A DNA stretch of 45,599 nucleotides from an uncultured Eubacteriales bacterium (GCA_902764285.1 CACWVN010000029.1:1-45599); one strand, 5' to 3'. Shown: positions 1 through 9,232, counted from the first letter of the stretch. Numbers and translations are program-made. The notes: generated by a model not told the origin, from the letters alone.

Positions 1-1
1 C

Positions 2-2329
2 GGCTCCGCCTATATCTACGCCGCCATGGCGGGCGGCAACGAGGTCGCCTGCAAGGTGACCGTGCTGAACGCCCCCAAGCGGGTCTATGTCAGCCCCGTC
101 ACCCTGAATTTGAGCGAAGGCATGGCGACGCAGCTGCAGACCGCCGTAACCAGAAATTCCGCCTCCGGACAGCTCACCTTCACCAGCAGCGATCCTTCCG
201 TCGCCGAAGTGAGCCCGACCGGCCTGGTGACCGCGCTGAAGCCCGGCACGGCCAACATCACCGTACAGACCTACAACGGCCGTGTCGCCGTCTGCAAGGT
301 TGCGGTTTTCGCCGCGCCCGCGTCGGCCGCGTTCGCCGGAGAAACCGTTTCCATCGGCGAAGGCCAGAAGACGGCGCTGTGCGCCGCGGCCAAAGCCGCC
401 GACGGCAGCGACGTGCCCGCGGCGATCACCTATGCCGTCGATCCCACCGCGAACGATCCCGAATGCGTGACGCTGAACCCGGCCACCGGCGAAATCACCG
501 GCGCGCACAGGGGGCAGGTCGTCATCGTCGCCACCACCCATAACGGCGTGACGGCCCGCTGCACCGTCAACGTGCTGGCCGCGCCCGAAGGCATCGCGCT
601 GAACCATACCACCTGTGCCATCGGCTGCAAGGAACTGTTCTCCGGCCTGGCCGCGACGCTCGTCGCGCCCGCCGACGGCAGCGAATGCGCCGCGGAGATC
701 ACCTGGACCACCAGCAACAGCCGGATCCTCGCCGTCAACCAGAAGGGCGAAATCTACGGCCGGAAGATCGGCACGGCCTACGTCTACGCCACCACCCACA
801 ACGGCAAGCGCGTCGCCTGCAAGGTGACCGTGCTGAAGGCCCCCAGCCGGGTCTATGTCAGCCCCGCCAGCCTCTCCATGAGCGCCGGCGGCATGATCGC
901 CCAGCTGAATACCGCCGTGACGAAAAAATCCGCCTCCGGACTGCTCACCTTTACCAGCAGCGATCCTTCCGTGGCCACGGTCAGCCCGACCGGCCTGGTG
1001 ACCGCGTTGAAGCCCGGTTCGGTGACCATCACGGTGCGCAGCTATAACGGCAGGACCGCCTACTGCAAGGTCAGCGTTTCCGCCGAACCCGCAAAGGCCG
1101 CTTTCGCCGAGGCGTCGTACACCATCGGCGTGGGCCAGAAGCTGGCGCCGGCCCCCGCGGCGCAGGATATCGACGGCCGCGCCGTGTCCGCCAACTATAC
1201 TTTCGCCATCGACAGCAACTCTTCCAATTCGGGCTGCGTGACGCTGGATCCCGCCACCGGCGAAATCACCGCCGTCAGCAAGGGCCAGGCCGTCATCACC
1301 GCCACCACCCACAACGGCGTGTCCGCCAGCTATACCGTCAACGTGCTGGCCGCGCCCGCCCGCGTCAGCCTGACGCCCTCCGGCGTCGTCATCGGAAAGA
1401 AAGAGTTTTATACCGGCCTGGCCGCGACGCTGACGCCGCCCGCCGGCGACAGCGAATGCGCCAGCGTCATCACCTGGAGCTCCAGCAACAGCAAGATCGT
1501 GGCCGTCAACCAGAAGGGCGAGATCTACGGCCGGAAGGCGGGCAGCGCCTATATCTACGCCGCCGCCCACAACGGCGTCTACGCCCGGTGCAGGGTCGTC
1601 GTCCGGAACGCCCCCACGAGGATCGCCATCAGCCCCGTAAAGGCCTCGCTGAAGGCCGGCGAATCCGGCCAGTACCGCGTGGCGCTGAACAAGGGCGCCG
1701 GCGGCACCATCACCTGGACCAGCAGCAACGAAAGCGTCGCCGTGGTGGACGCCAACGGCAAGGTGACCGCCATGGGCCGCGGCACGGCTGTCATCACGGC
1801 CACGACCTACAACGGCAAATCCGCCCGGTCCACGCTGACGGTCAGCGTCGCCTCCGCGAGCCTGCCCACCAATGAGTATTCCTCGGTGGAATCCACCACC
1901 ACGCAGTACAGCTCCGGCTTGTCCAACGCCCAGAAGCTGGAATACGTGATCTACGTGGCGCAGTGCCAGCTGGGCAAGCCCTACGTTTACGGCGGCAACG
2001 GCCCGAGCCATTACGACTGCAGCGGCCTGACGTATTACTGCTTCAAGCAGATCGGCATTTCGCTGGAGCGCTCGGCCTACGCCCAGGGCTATGACCGGCA
2101 CTACAATAAGATCTACGAACCGAAGGATCTGAAGCGCGGCGATCTGGTGTTCTTCAACACCAACGACAGCGACGGTGACCTGAGCGACCACGCCGGCCTG
2201 TACCTGGGCAACGGATACTTCATCCACGCATCGTCCAGCGCCAAAAAGGTCATCATCAGCCAGTTCGTCAGCAATTCCAGCAATTACTACCTGCGCACGT
2301 TCAGCTGGGGTTACCGCGTGCTGAACTGA
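2..2329 (+). CDS. Big2 repeat / NlpC-P60 cell-wall hydrolase, 5'-truncated
   Basis: The reading frame is open to the left edge of the window, so the N-terminus and signal peptide are missing. The ATG at 26 lies inside a repeat and is not the real start. What is left is the end of one Ig-like Big2 domain, seven complete ones of about 80-90 residues (typical motifs WTSSN, VNQKGEIYG, GTAVITATTYNG), and a C-terminal NlpC/P60 peptidase. The likely catalytic residues are Cys in HYDCSGL (codon at 2018), His in DHAGLYL (2189) and His in FIHAS (2225). The family cleaves peptidoglycan stem peptides outside the cell; the Big2 array probably acts as a wall-binding stalk. The domains follow an A-B-C order that repeats, so the stalk grew by duplication of three-domain blocks. 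Specificity is unknown. Confidence 0.9.
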   Translation, partial: GSAYIYAAMAGGNEVACKVTVLNAPKRVYVSPVTLNLSEGMATQLQTAVTRNSASGQLTFTSSDPSVAEVSPTGLVTALKPGTANITVQTYNGRVAVCKVAVFAAPASAAFAGETVSIGEGQKTALCAAAKAADGSDVPAAITYAVDPTANDPECVTLNPATGEITGAHRGQVVIVATTHNGVTARCTVNVLAAPEGIALNHTTCAIGCKELFSGLAATLVAPADGSECAAEITWTTSNSRILAVNQKGEIYGRKIGTAYVYATTHNGKRVACKVTVLKAPSRVYVSPASLSMSAGGMIAQLNTAVTKKSASGLLTFTSSDPSVATVSPTGLVTALKPGSVTITVRSYNGRTAYCKVSVSAEPAKAAFAEASYTIGVGQKLAPAPAAQDIDGRAVSANYTFAIDSNSSNSGCVTLDPATGEITAVSKGQAVITATTHNGVSASYTVNVLAAPARVSLTPSGVVIGKKEFYTGLAATLTPPAGDSECASVITWSSSNSKIVAVNQKGEIYGRKAGSAYIYAAAHNGVYARCRVVVRNAPTRIAISPVKASLKAGESGQYRVALNKGAGGTITWTSSNESVAVVDANGKVTAMGRGTAVITATTYNGKSARSTLTVSVASASLPTNEYSSVESTTTQYSSGLSNAQKLEYVIYVAQCQLGKPYVYGGNGPSHYDCSGLTYYCFKQIGISLERSAYAQGYDRHYNKIYEPKDLKRGDLVFFNTNDSDGDLSDHAGLYLGNGYFIHASSSAKKVIISQFVSNSSNYYLRTFSWGYRVLN
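83..1610. repeat. Tandem 768-bp super-repeat of three Big2 domains
   Basis: The sequence encoding the motif RVYVSP occurs at 83 and again 768 bp later at 851. Between and after these, the same three domain types follow in the same order, with long near-identical DNA stretches (for example VNQKGEIYGRK in both third domains). The first bases of the window match the end of the third domain type, so at least one more unit lies upstream. The copy number is therefore prone to change by recombination. Confidence 0.8.
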
Positions 2330-2340
2330 CGGGAAAACGC

Positions 2341-2377
2341 AAGCCCGGCTTCCACGAACGGAAGCCGGGCTTTTTTT
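2341..2377 (+). terminator. Rho-independent terminator of the NlpC/P60 gene
   Basis: A perfect 13-bp stem (2341-2353 with 2360-2372) and a 6-nt loop, ending in a run of seven T at 2371-2377, begins 11 bp after the stop codon. Confidence 0.92.
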
Positions 2378-2447
2378 GCGGCATGGCGCGATAATTCCCT
2401 TGGCAAGGCGCCTGCGGACCGGTTTTCGGCGGATTTGCCGTTCCCCT

Positions 2448-2702
2448 GTAGGGGCGGCCATGGGCCGCCCGCCCGGAACATGAGAATACGAAGATTTCCC
2501 GCGCTGGAATCAATGGCGCGGGAAATCGTGTTTTATGTCGCGGCAGCAATCGGGATCGAGCGCACCGCGCTCGGGCGGCAGCAGCCGGCACCCGGCACCG
2601 CCGGAGCCCCGCCGGAAACACAGACGCCCGCCCCATTCTGTACGGGGCGGGCGGATGGATAGAACGTGCGGCAGCAGCCGGCACCCGGCACCGCCGGGCG
2701 GG
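2448..2702 (+). repeat. Dispersed structured element, copy 1
   Basis: The core is about 100 bp (2448-2548) and recurs at 22615 and 40218. It starts GTAGGGGCGGCC. Hairpin 1 pairs 2452-2459 with 2463-2470. Hairpin 2 pairs 2493-2504 with 2516-2527 (GATTTCCCGCGC and its complement). The tail holds two units of GGCAGCAGCCGGCACC type (from 2577 and 2670), each with a small CCCGGC/GCCGGG-like stem, around a third hairpin (2625-2634 with 2644-2653). The element ends directly against the stop codon of the minus-strand CotH gene. No gene is seen in 2330-2702; this element and the upstream terminator fill most of it. Confidence 0.85.
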
Positions 2703-5700
2703 TCAGGCGTCGGCCGTGGGATCGACCACGTCGTCGCCGTCGTCATAGGTGTCGCCCGCGCCGTCGTCCGCGTCGTCGGCGACCGCCCCGCCGGTCATGT
2801 AGACGTAGGTCTTCGGGAAATACTGCTTCATCTGGGCTTCGGAGAGTCCCAGATACGCCGCGCATTGTTTCAGCACCTGCTTGGGCCGGCGCTTGATCAG
2901 CGTCTTCAGCGTCTTCAGCCTTGACTCGTATTCGTGCTTCGTCAGCCCCATCATCTTTAGATACTGGGGCAGCATGGCCTTGCTGCGCTGGAACTGGGCG
3001 TCCACTTCGGCGTGCACGTTTTCCACCGTCAGATAGCTGGACAGCGCGTCATCAAAGATGGCCAGGAACCGATCGCGGATCGTGGGGTTGTTCATGCAGG
3101 CCTTGAACAGCACGGCGTTGGTGCCCTGGGACAGGATCTTGAAGCCGTTGATGTTTTCGCGCATACCGCGGTCCACGTCGTACAGCACGAACCGCCACTT
3201 GCCGTCGGTCAGCGCGCAGCGATAGCGCTTCATGTTGATGCTGTCCGGCGTGCCGATGAAGATCTGCAGCACGCAGTATTCCAGGAAATTGTCGATGTCC
3301 ACGGCGCTGTCGATGACCTCGTAGGCCTCCTGGGTGGAGGTATCGTGGCTGCCCAGCCAGTTCACCAGCGCCGAATAGGTGGAATTGCTGCCGCGCATTA
3401 CCTGTTTGGCGGCCTTGATCAGGTCCATGTTGTCCGCGGCGCTCTCGTCCCATCCCTCGCGGCGGGCCAGCGAGAACGGGCTGACGTTTTCGCGGATGTA
3501 CATGGCGCTGTAGTATTCGCCGTTCAGATAGCAGATGCACTCCTCGGCCTCCATGTACATCACGCTGGTATTCCGCGCCAGCGACGTCAGCACCACGTCG
3601 CGCATGAACGTATACTTGTAATCCTGGCCGGTATAGCGCAGCACGAACGCTTCGTACTCGTCGTAGGGCCGGTCGTGGAAGATGGGGTAGCTGAACCGGT
3701 TGCTGCCGTACTTCGCGTCGGCCTTCACCTTGAACGATTTCAGCACGTAGGCGCGGGTGTTGCGCCCGTGCAGCTTGATGCTGCATCCCTGGGAAAGGGC
3801 GGTCTCGCCGGTATTGGTGAACAGCTCCAGGTGCGCCTCGCGCTCCCAGTCCATCCAGAAATTCGCGCCCCAGCCGTAGTTGCCGAAGGGGAATTTCGAC
3901 GTGGCGTGGGGGCCCTTGACCATGATGCCGCGCTCATCGCTGTACAACCCGTCGGGATCGGACACCAGCGACACCACGTAGGGCGTGCCGGAGACGCCCT
4001 GCACGTCGAACAGATAGCTCTGCGCGTCGGCGTAGGAGGGCAGCCAGCCGTCCTGGTACACCTTCGTGCGCAGCACGGTGTTGGAGGACACGGAAATGGG
4101 CGTGCCGTCGTACAGCTGCGAACCTTCGTTGGGATCGGTGCAGTCCAGCGTGTAATAGATGCGCGCGCCGGGCGCGGCCGTCATCGTCACATCAAAGGCG
4201 TCGCCGGAATTGAACAGCCCGCCGCGCACCGAATACTCCGGCGCGGGCGCGCGGCCCAGCACCAGCTGGCCGCTGTTGGCCGCCAGCGGCGTGGGCGCGG
4301 GCAGGTATCCGCAGCTGCCGGCTTCGCTGCGCCCGAAGCTGACGCCGGAATACTGCGCCGGCACGTACAGGGAATCCATCACGCCGCCCGAAGCGGAGGT
4401 CAGGCTGAGCGTGCAGCCGCCCTCGGCCGGAATGGCGAAGGGCGCGGCCAGGTAATTCCCGGCGCTGCCGCCGGCGGAACCGGTCAAAAACACCGCCAGG
4501 TATTCGCCCGGGCCGATGGCGGTGCCCTGGGGGAACTGCCACTTGCGGGGCTTGTCGGGCCGGTCGGACAGGCCGCAGCCGCCGAGATCCACGGCTTCGC
4601 CGCCGCCGTTGTACAGCTCGATCCAGTCGTATTTCTCCGTCTCCGGCATGGCCATCACTTCGCTGATATAGACCGCCGACCCGCGGCGCGCGCGCGCCTC
4701 GGCGTCCATCTGCAGCACGGCCTCGCGGGTGTTCTCCCGGTTGGGCGTAGGCCCGATGTCCGTCACCCACGCGCCGCCCGCCAGCGACAGCGCCTGGCCG
4801 CATTCCAGCGTCTCCGGCAGCGTGACGGTGGATATGATCGCCCCGGTGTCGTCCGCCAGGAACAGGCTCTCGCCGGGCGAAAGCCTGAAATTGGTGTGCA
4901 GGTGGGCGGGATCGTCCCCGCGGTCATAGCCGGTGCAGTGCACCGCCAGCCAGCCGCCCGCGGGCAGCACCACGTCCGGGAAGATCCACTTGCCCGGCTT
5001 GGCGGGGTTGTCGGACAGCCAGTAGCCGCCCAGCCGCACGTCGCGGTCGGTGCGGTTGTGCAGCTCCAGATAATCGCCGCATTCGCCGTTCTCATCGGGG
5101 AAGACGGTGCGGTTGTCGGCGGCGGCCTCGCTGATCTCCACGTCGCCCGCCTTCACGTTCAGCCCGCGCTGGGCCACCACGTCGTTGGCGGCGCCGGGCG
5201 TGGCCTGGACGCTGATGGACCACGATCCGTCCGCGCCGCGGCAATAGGATTCGTCCGCCTCCATGCGCGGCACTTCCACGCTGTCCAGGATGTTCTGCGC
5301 GTTATCGAACAGATACAGCGTCTGGCCGCCGGCGGGGGACAGCCCGAAGGGCGCGTGCAGCTCGCCGGTCAGCCCGGCCCGCACCGTGCCGTCGGCGTAC
5401 ACCAGCACATATTCCCCCGCGCCCAGCGCGATATCCGGGAACACGAAAATCTTGTTCACCTTGTCGTCCCGCGCCAGGCCCAGGCCGTGCAGCGAAACCG
5501 GCTCCGCGCCGGTGTTTTCGATCTCGATCCAGCTGGGCATCGCGCCGTCCGCCGTCGTCAGCGTCATCGCGTTGTGGTTCTGGATCTCGCTGAAGCGCAG
5601 CGCGGCCGTCGCCCCGTCGGGCCCGCCGCCCAGCCCCGCCAGACCGGTGTGGTCCAGCAGCAGGCCGGCCGCCAGCGCCGCCACGGCCGCCAGCGCCACC

Positions 5701-5762
5701 GGTGCGATCGCCGGACGCGCCGAACGTCTCCATTGGTTTTTTGCGGATTTCTTCTTTGCCAT
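2703..5762 (-). CDS. Membrane-anchored lamin-tail / CotH-kinase-family protein
   Basis: The protein has 1019 residues. A basic N-terminus and one membrane segment (about 18-36) are followed by three lamin-tail-like (LTD) domains at about 55-195, 205-345 and 365-480, with motifs such as WIEIENTG, YLELHNRTD and WIELYNGG. Next come a chitobiase C-terminal-like beta domain (about 520-590, with YYTLDCTDP) and a CotH domain (about 630-960, including SIKLHGRNTR and WRFVLYDVDRG). The tail is very acidic. CotH of Bacillus is a spore-coat kinase; many LTD-CotH proteins of Clostridia are extracytoplasmic and of unknown substrate. An AAAGGA ribosome site precedes the ATG. It lies 11 bp behind the glycerol-1-phosphate dehydrogenase gene and probably shares its transcript. 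Kinase activity is inferred from the family only. Confidence 0.85.
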   Translation of the reverse strand: MAKKKSAKNQWRRSARPAIAPVALAAVAALAAGLLLDHTGLAGLGGGPDGATAALRFSEIQNHNAMTLTTADGAMPSWIEIENTGAEPVSLHGLGLARDDKVNKIFVFPDIALGAGEYVLVYADGTVRAGLTGELHAPFGLSPAGGQTLYLFDNAQNILDSVEVPRMEADESYCRGADGSWSISVQATPGAANDVVAQRGLNVKAGDVEISEAAADNRTVFPDENGECGDYLELHNRTDRDVRLGGYWLSDNPAKPGKWIFPDVVLPAGGWLAVHCTGYDRGDDPAHLHTNFRLSPGESLFLADDTGAIISTVTLPETLECGQALSLAGGAWVTDIGPTPNRENTREAVLQMDAEARARRGSAVYISEVMAMPETEKYDWIELYNGGGEAVDLGGCGLSDRPDKPRKWQFPQGTAIGPGEYLAVFLTGSAGGSAGNYLAAPFAIPAEGGCTLSLTSASGGVMDSLYVPAQYSGVSFGRSEAGSCGYLPAPTPLAANSGQLVLGRAPAPEYSVRGGLFNSGDAFDVTMTAAPGARIYYTLDCTDPNEGSQLYDGTPISVSSNTVLRTKVYQDGWLPSYADAQSYLFDVQGVSGTPYVVSLVSDPDGLYSDERGIMVKGPHATSKFPFGNYGWGANFWMDWEREAHLELFTNTGETALSQGCSIKLHGRNTRAYVLKSFKVKADAKYGSNRFSYPIFHDRPYDEYEAFVLRYTGQDYKYTFMRDVVLTSLARNTSVMYMEAEECICYLNGEYYSAMYIRENVSPFSLARREGWDESAADNMDLIKAAKQVMRGSNSTYSALVNWLGSHDTSTQEAYEVIDSAVDIDNFLEYCVLQIFIGTPDSINMKRYRCALTDGKWRFVLYDVDRGMRENINGFKILSQGTNAVLFKACMNNPTIRDRFLAIFDDALSSYLTVENVHAEVDAQFQRSKAMLPQYLKMMGLTKHEYESRLKTLKTLIKRRPKQVLKQCAAYLGLSEAQMKQYFPKTYVYMTGGAVADDADDGAGDTYDDGDDVVDPTADA

Positions 5763-5773
5763 AACGGATCCTT

Positions 5774-7147
5774 TCAGGTTGCCTCTCTTTCAAGAAACGC
5801 CGCGTATTCCTCCGTCAGCCCCATGTCCCACAGCAGCGAGCAGGTCAGGTACTTGTCGCGGATATCCCGCGCGCCGCGGAAGGCGTCCGCCACGTCCCGG
5901 GCGGGGATGCCGATGTCCGCGGGCGTCAGGGGCATGCCCGTGGCGGCCAGCGTCCGGTACAGTTCGTCGTAATCCGGCAGCTCCTCGCGGATGATGTCCA
6001 GGATCTCGTCCCAGTGGGCGATGATCTTCTCCAGCCGCGCCGCGCGTTTGGCGGGGTCGTTCTTGCGGGTCTTTTGTTCGATCTCCAGCACCGCGCCGGC
6101 GGTCTTTCCGAAGATGCGGCGCACCTGCGCCTCCCAGGCCGCGGGATCGAAGCCGCGCATGGCGGCCTCGGCCCGGGCCCGGTCGGGCCGCGCGCCGTCC
6201 GTGAGCAGCTTGCGGTACAGCTTCATGCACAGCACCGTGCCCACGCCCACCTGGATGCCGTGGAGGTCGTAGGGCTCGCCGCGTTCCAGGGCCATCATCT
6301 CCCACATGTGGGAGAAGTAGTGCTCCAGGCCCGAGGCCGGCCGGGAGATCTCGGCGTAGGCCATGCCGATGCCGGCGATGACCAGGCCCTCGGCCACGGA
6401 CTGCACGGCGTCGGGATCGCGGTCGGGGATGCGGTCCGCCGCGGCCATCACCCGGCGCAGCGCCGCGCGCATCAGCTCCGCGACGGCCTCGCAGTAATAT
6501 TCGCCGGTGACGAGGCGGGAGATGCGCCATTCGCACAGCGCGATGTACTTCGCGGCCACGTCGCCCAGCCCAGCCCACAGCATGCGCATCGGCGCGCGGG
6601 CCAGGATGTCGGTGTCCAGCAGGATGCCCTCCGGACCGCGGTTGTACAGCGACACCTTTACGTGGTCCATCTCCATGGACGAGGAATTGGAGGCGTAGCC
6701 GTCCATCGACGGCGCGGTGCCCACCACGGCGGTGGGGATGCCGCAGGCGTGGGCGGCGACCTTGCAGATGTCGTTCACCACGCCGCTGCCCACCGCCAGG
6801 AACATATCGCAGGCGCGGTCGAAGTGCATGATGACGCTGCCGGTCTCCCATTCCGCGGGCGCGATCCGATCGCCGGAGGTGCGCGGGATCACGTAGACCT
6901 TATGGTCGATACCCGCCCCGGTCAGCAGCGCGTCCACGCGTTCGCCAGCCGCGGCCCAGGTGTTTTCGTCGCACACCACGAAGGGCCGCGATTTGCCCAT
7001 CGCCCGCACCATGTTCGCCACGTCCGCGATCGCGCCGCGGCCGATGTTCAGGTATTTCAGCGGGCAGGCGTGGCGCCGCCCGCAGGCGCAGTCCCAGCCC
7101 TCGGGCCGGACCAGTTCGGAAAGGGACATGCGGGCAAAATCGGGCAT
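5774..7147 (-). CDS. egsA: sn-Glycerol-1-phosphate dehydrogenase (EgsA/AraM family)
   Basis: The protein has 457 residues from the ATG at 7147. This start is chosen over an in-frame ATG at 7171 because GGAGG lies 8-9 bases ahead of it, while the upstream ATG has no ribosome site. The family reduces dihydroxyacetone phosphate to sn-glycerol 1-phosphate with NAD(P)H and a metal ion. Visible family motifs are VGSGVVNDICK (nucleotide binding), GTAPSMDGYAS, and the metal-site histidines in GLEHYFSHMWEM and DLHGIQVGVG. It is somewhat longer than Bacillus AraM (about 394 residues). In Bacillus the product feeds heptaprenylglyceryl phosphate synthesis; no PcrB-type gene is in this window. It is the first gene of a two-gene unit with the CotH-family gene. 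Confidence 0.88.
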   Translation of the reverse strand: MPDFARMSLSELVRPEGWDCACGRRHACPLKYLNIGRGAIADVANMVRAMGKSRPFVVCDENTWAAAGERVDALLTGAGIDHKVYVIPRTSGDRIAPAEWETGSVIMHFDRACDMFLAVGSGVVNDICKVAAHACGIPTAVVGTAPSMDGYASNSSSMEMDHVKVSLYNRGPEGILLDTDILARAPMRMLWAGLGDVAAKYIALCEWRISRLVTGEYYCEAVAELMRAALRRVMAAADRIPDRDPDAVQSVAEGLVIAGIGMAYAEISRPASGLEHYFSHMWEMMALERGEPYDLHGIQVGVGTVLCMKLYRKLLTDGARPDRARAEAAMRGFDPAAWEAQVRRIFGKTAGAVLEIEQKTRKNDPAKRAARLEKIIAHWDEILDIIREELPDYDELYRTLAATGMPLTPADIGIPARDVADAFRGARDIRDKYLTCSLLWDMGLTEEYAAFLEREAT

Positions 7148-7185
7148 GGGAAAGGGCCTCCGTTCGCGCATAATTATCTTATTAT

Positions 7186-7214
7186 ATTATAGCACAGGTG
7201 CCGGGCCTTCGGCA
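7186..7214 (-). promoter_or_regulatory. Probable sigma-A promoter of egsA
   Basis: On the minus strand a perfect TATAAT (7191-7186) sits about 39 bp ahead of the chosen ATG. The -35 at 17-bp spacing (TGCCGA) is poor, so the call rests on the -10 and its AT-rich setting in a GC-rich region. Confidence 0.45.
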
Positions 7215-7267
7215 ACGGCCGGCGGCCAGGTATAACAGAAAAGCGCGATTTGGCCGCACCGGCGCAG

Positions 7268-7299
7268 AAAACCGGGCCCCCGGAAATTCGGGGGCCCGG
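7268..7299 (-). terminator. Terminator after ptsI
   Basis: A perfect 11-bp GC stem (7272-7282 with 7289-7299) and a 6-nt loop are followed on the minus strand by TTTTC, 21 bp after the ptsI stop codon. Confidence 0.8.
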
Positions 7300-7320
7300 C
7301 ATGGCGTCGGTCGTTCGGGG

Positions 7321-9000
7321 TTACAGCGCGTTTTCGTCGCCCAGCAGGTCGGCGAGGATCTTGTCCTTGACGTCGGAGACGGTGACCTCGCGGATCTTCT
7401 GGCGCAGCGGCAGCACGGAGCGCGGGGAGACGGACAGCTCGTCGATGCCGATGGACAGGAACGTCTCGGTCAGCTCCAGGTCCGCGCCCAGCTCGCCGCA
7501 GATGCCCACCCACACGCCGTTCTTGTGGGCGTTGTCGCACACCATCTTCAGCAGCCGCAGCACGGCCGGATGGTGGGGGTTGAAGAAGCGGCCCAGGTCG
7601 TTGTTCTGGCGGTCGCAGGCCAGCGTGTACTGGGTCAGGTCGTTGGTGCCGCAGGAGAAGAAGTCGACGAGCTTGGCCAGCCGGTCGCTCATCACGGCGG
7701 CGGCGGGCGTTTCGATCATGATGCCGATCTGCACGTCGTCGGCGAAGGGGATGCCCTCGTCGGTCAGCTCTTTCTTCACCACTTCGCACATCTTGCGGGC
7801 TTCCTTCACTTCCCAGACGGACGTGACCATCGGGAACATGATGCCCAGCTTGCCGAAGGCGGAGGCGCGGTACAGCGCGCGCAGCTGGGTTTTGAAGATC
7901 TCCGGCCGGTTCAGGCAGATGCGCAGCGCGCGGTTGCCCAGCGCCGGGTTCTCCTCCTTGGGCATCTGGAAGTAATCGATCTGCTTGTCGGCGCCGATAT
8001 CCAGCGTGCGGATGACCACCTCGCGGCCGTCCATGTCGGAAAGCACCTTCTTGTAGGCCTCGAACTGGTAGTCCTCGGAGGGATAATCGGAGCAGTTCAG
8101 GTACAGGAACTCCGAGCGGAACAGGCCGATGCCGCCGCCGTCGTTGGACAGCACCACGGGCACGTCCTCGGGGTTGCCGATGTTGCAGAACACCTTGATC
8201 TTCTGGCCGTCCTTGGTGATGTTCTCCTGGCCCTTCAGCTGCTCCAGCAGCTTCTGCATCTTCAGCTGCTCTTCGCGCTTGGCCATCAGCCGCGCGCGGG
8301 TCTCCTCGTCGGCGTCGATCACGACGGAACCGGTGCCGCCGTCCGCGATCACCTCGCGGCCCTCGTATTCGGGCTTCAGCTGGTCGCCCACGCCGATGAT
8401 GGCAGGAATGCCCATCGTGCGGGCCAGGATGGCCGTATGGCTGGATCCGCTGCCGCCCTCGGTGATAAAGCCCAGGATCTTCGCCTTGTCCAGCTGCACG
8501 GTCTCGCTGGGCGCCAGGTCGTCCGCGGCCAGGATCACGGGCACGGGGCTGTCGATGCCGCCCTGCACCACGCCGGTCAGTATGCCGACGATGCGGCCGG
8601 ACACGTCCTTCACGTCCGCGGCGCGGGCCTGCATGTAGGCGTCGTCCATCTGCGCGAACATCTCCGCGAACTGGGCGGCGGTATCCGTCACGGCGGCCTC
8701 GGCGTTCAGCTTTTCTTCCTTGATCAGACCCTCGATGGCCTCTTCATAATCCATGTCCTCGGCCATCATCTGGTGGGTTTCAAACAGCAGCGCGGCCTCG
8801 TCGCCGGCTTCCGCGCGGGCCTTCTCGGCCAGCTCGCCCAGCTGCTCCATGGCCTTCGCCTGGGCGGCCTTGAAGCGGTCCCACTCGGCGGCGGCGTCCT
8901 CCACCTGATAGCGGCGGATGGTGCTCTTGGCGCGCTGATAATAATAAAGGGGGCCGATGGCCACGCCGGTGGATACGCCCTTGCCCTGAATCGAAATCAT
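7321..9000 (-). CDS. ptsI: PTS enzyme I (PEP-protein phosphotransferase)
   Basis: The protein has 559 residues from the ATG at 9000, which has GGAGGA nine bases upstream; the frame runs on to 9099 but that part is not family-like. Enzyme I takes phosphate from phosphoenolpyruvate on a histidine and passes it to HPr in the cytoplasm. The phospho-histidine is H188 in GGSGSSHTAI. The PEP-binding region shows GIGLFRSEFLYL, and the active-site cysteine is in GICGELGAD near the C-terminus. Length matches the family (about 570). It lies 238 bp downstream of an EIIBCA permease on the same strand. No canonical HPr with its own active histidine is present in the window. Confidence 0.96.
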   Translation of the reverse strand: MISIQGKGVSTGVAIGPLYYYQRAKSTIRRYQVEDAAAEWDRFKAAQAKAMEQLGELAEKARAEAGDEAALLFETHQMMAEDMDYEEAIEGLIKEEKLNAEAAVTDTAAQFAEMFAQMDDAYMQARAADVKDVSGRIVGILTGVVQGGIDSPVPVILAADDLAPSETVQLDKAKILGFITEGGSGSSHTAILARTMGIPAIIGVGDQLKPEYEGREVIADGGTGSVVIDADEETRARLMAKREEQLKMQKLLEQLKGQENITKDGQKIKVFCNIGNPEDVPVVLSNDGGGIGLFRSEFLYLNCSDYPSEDYQFEAYKKVLSDMDGREVVIRTLDIGADKQIDYFQMPKEENPALGNRALRICLNRPEIFKTQLRALYRASAFGKLGIMFPMVTSVWEVKEARKMCEVVKKELTDEGIPFADDVQIGIMIETPAAAVMSDRLAKLVDFFSCGTNDLTQYTLACDRQNNDLGRFFNPHHPAVLRLLKMVCDNAHKNGVWVGICGELGADLELTETFLSIGIDELSVSPRSVLPLRQKIREVTVSDVKDKILADLLGDENAL

Positions 9001-9053
9001 CGTACATTCCTCCGTTTCGATATTTTTGGTCGACCACAAACTGTCGGGGCGGG

Positions 9054-9232
9054 ATCGGAGGGGCGCGCCCCTCCGATATTCAATCGGCCCTGGCGGCATG
9101 TTCGTCAGGGCCGCTGGAATTTTACTGGCGGAAAATGCCCTCCGATCGGATTTTGCGACCGGAGATTTCTATGGAAATCCCAAGCAAAATCCCAAAGGGG
9201 TGGCAGTGGCGGGGGAAGGTTTCCCCCGCCAC
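9054..9232. other. Inverted-repeat-rich spacer between EIIBCA and ptsI
   Basis: The 238-bp gap holds a perfect 24-nt palindrome (9054-9077), a hairpin with GGCCCTG arms (9086-9092 with 9106-9112), a GATTTC/GAAATC hairpin (9164-9179) and a 12-bp stem with a 3-nt loop (9206-9217 with 9221-9232) just after the EIIBCA stop. The last could end or stabilise the EIIBCA message; it has no T-run on the minus strand, so some read-through into ptsI is likely. Confidence 0.6.

Noticed and set aside
3012..5972. 986-codon open frame on the plus strand opposite the CotH gene
   Set aside because: It is an antisense shadow of a GC-rich gene: no ribosome site, composition dominated by Arg, Ala, His and Val, no domain pattern.
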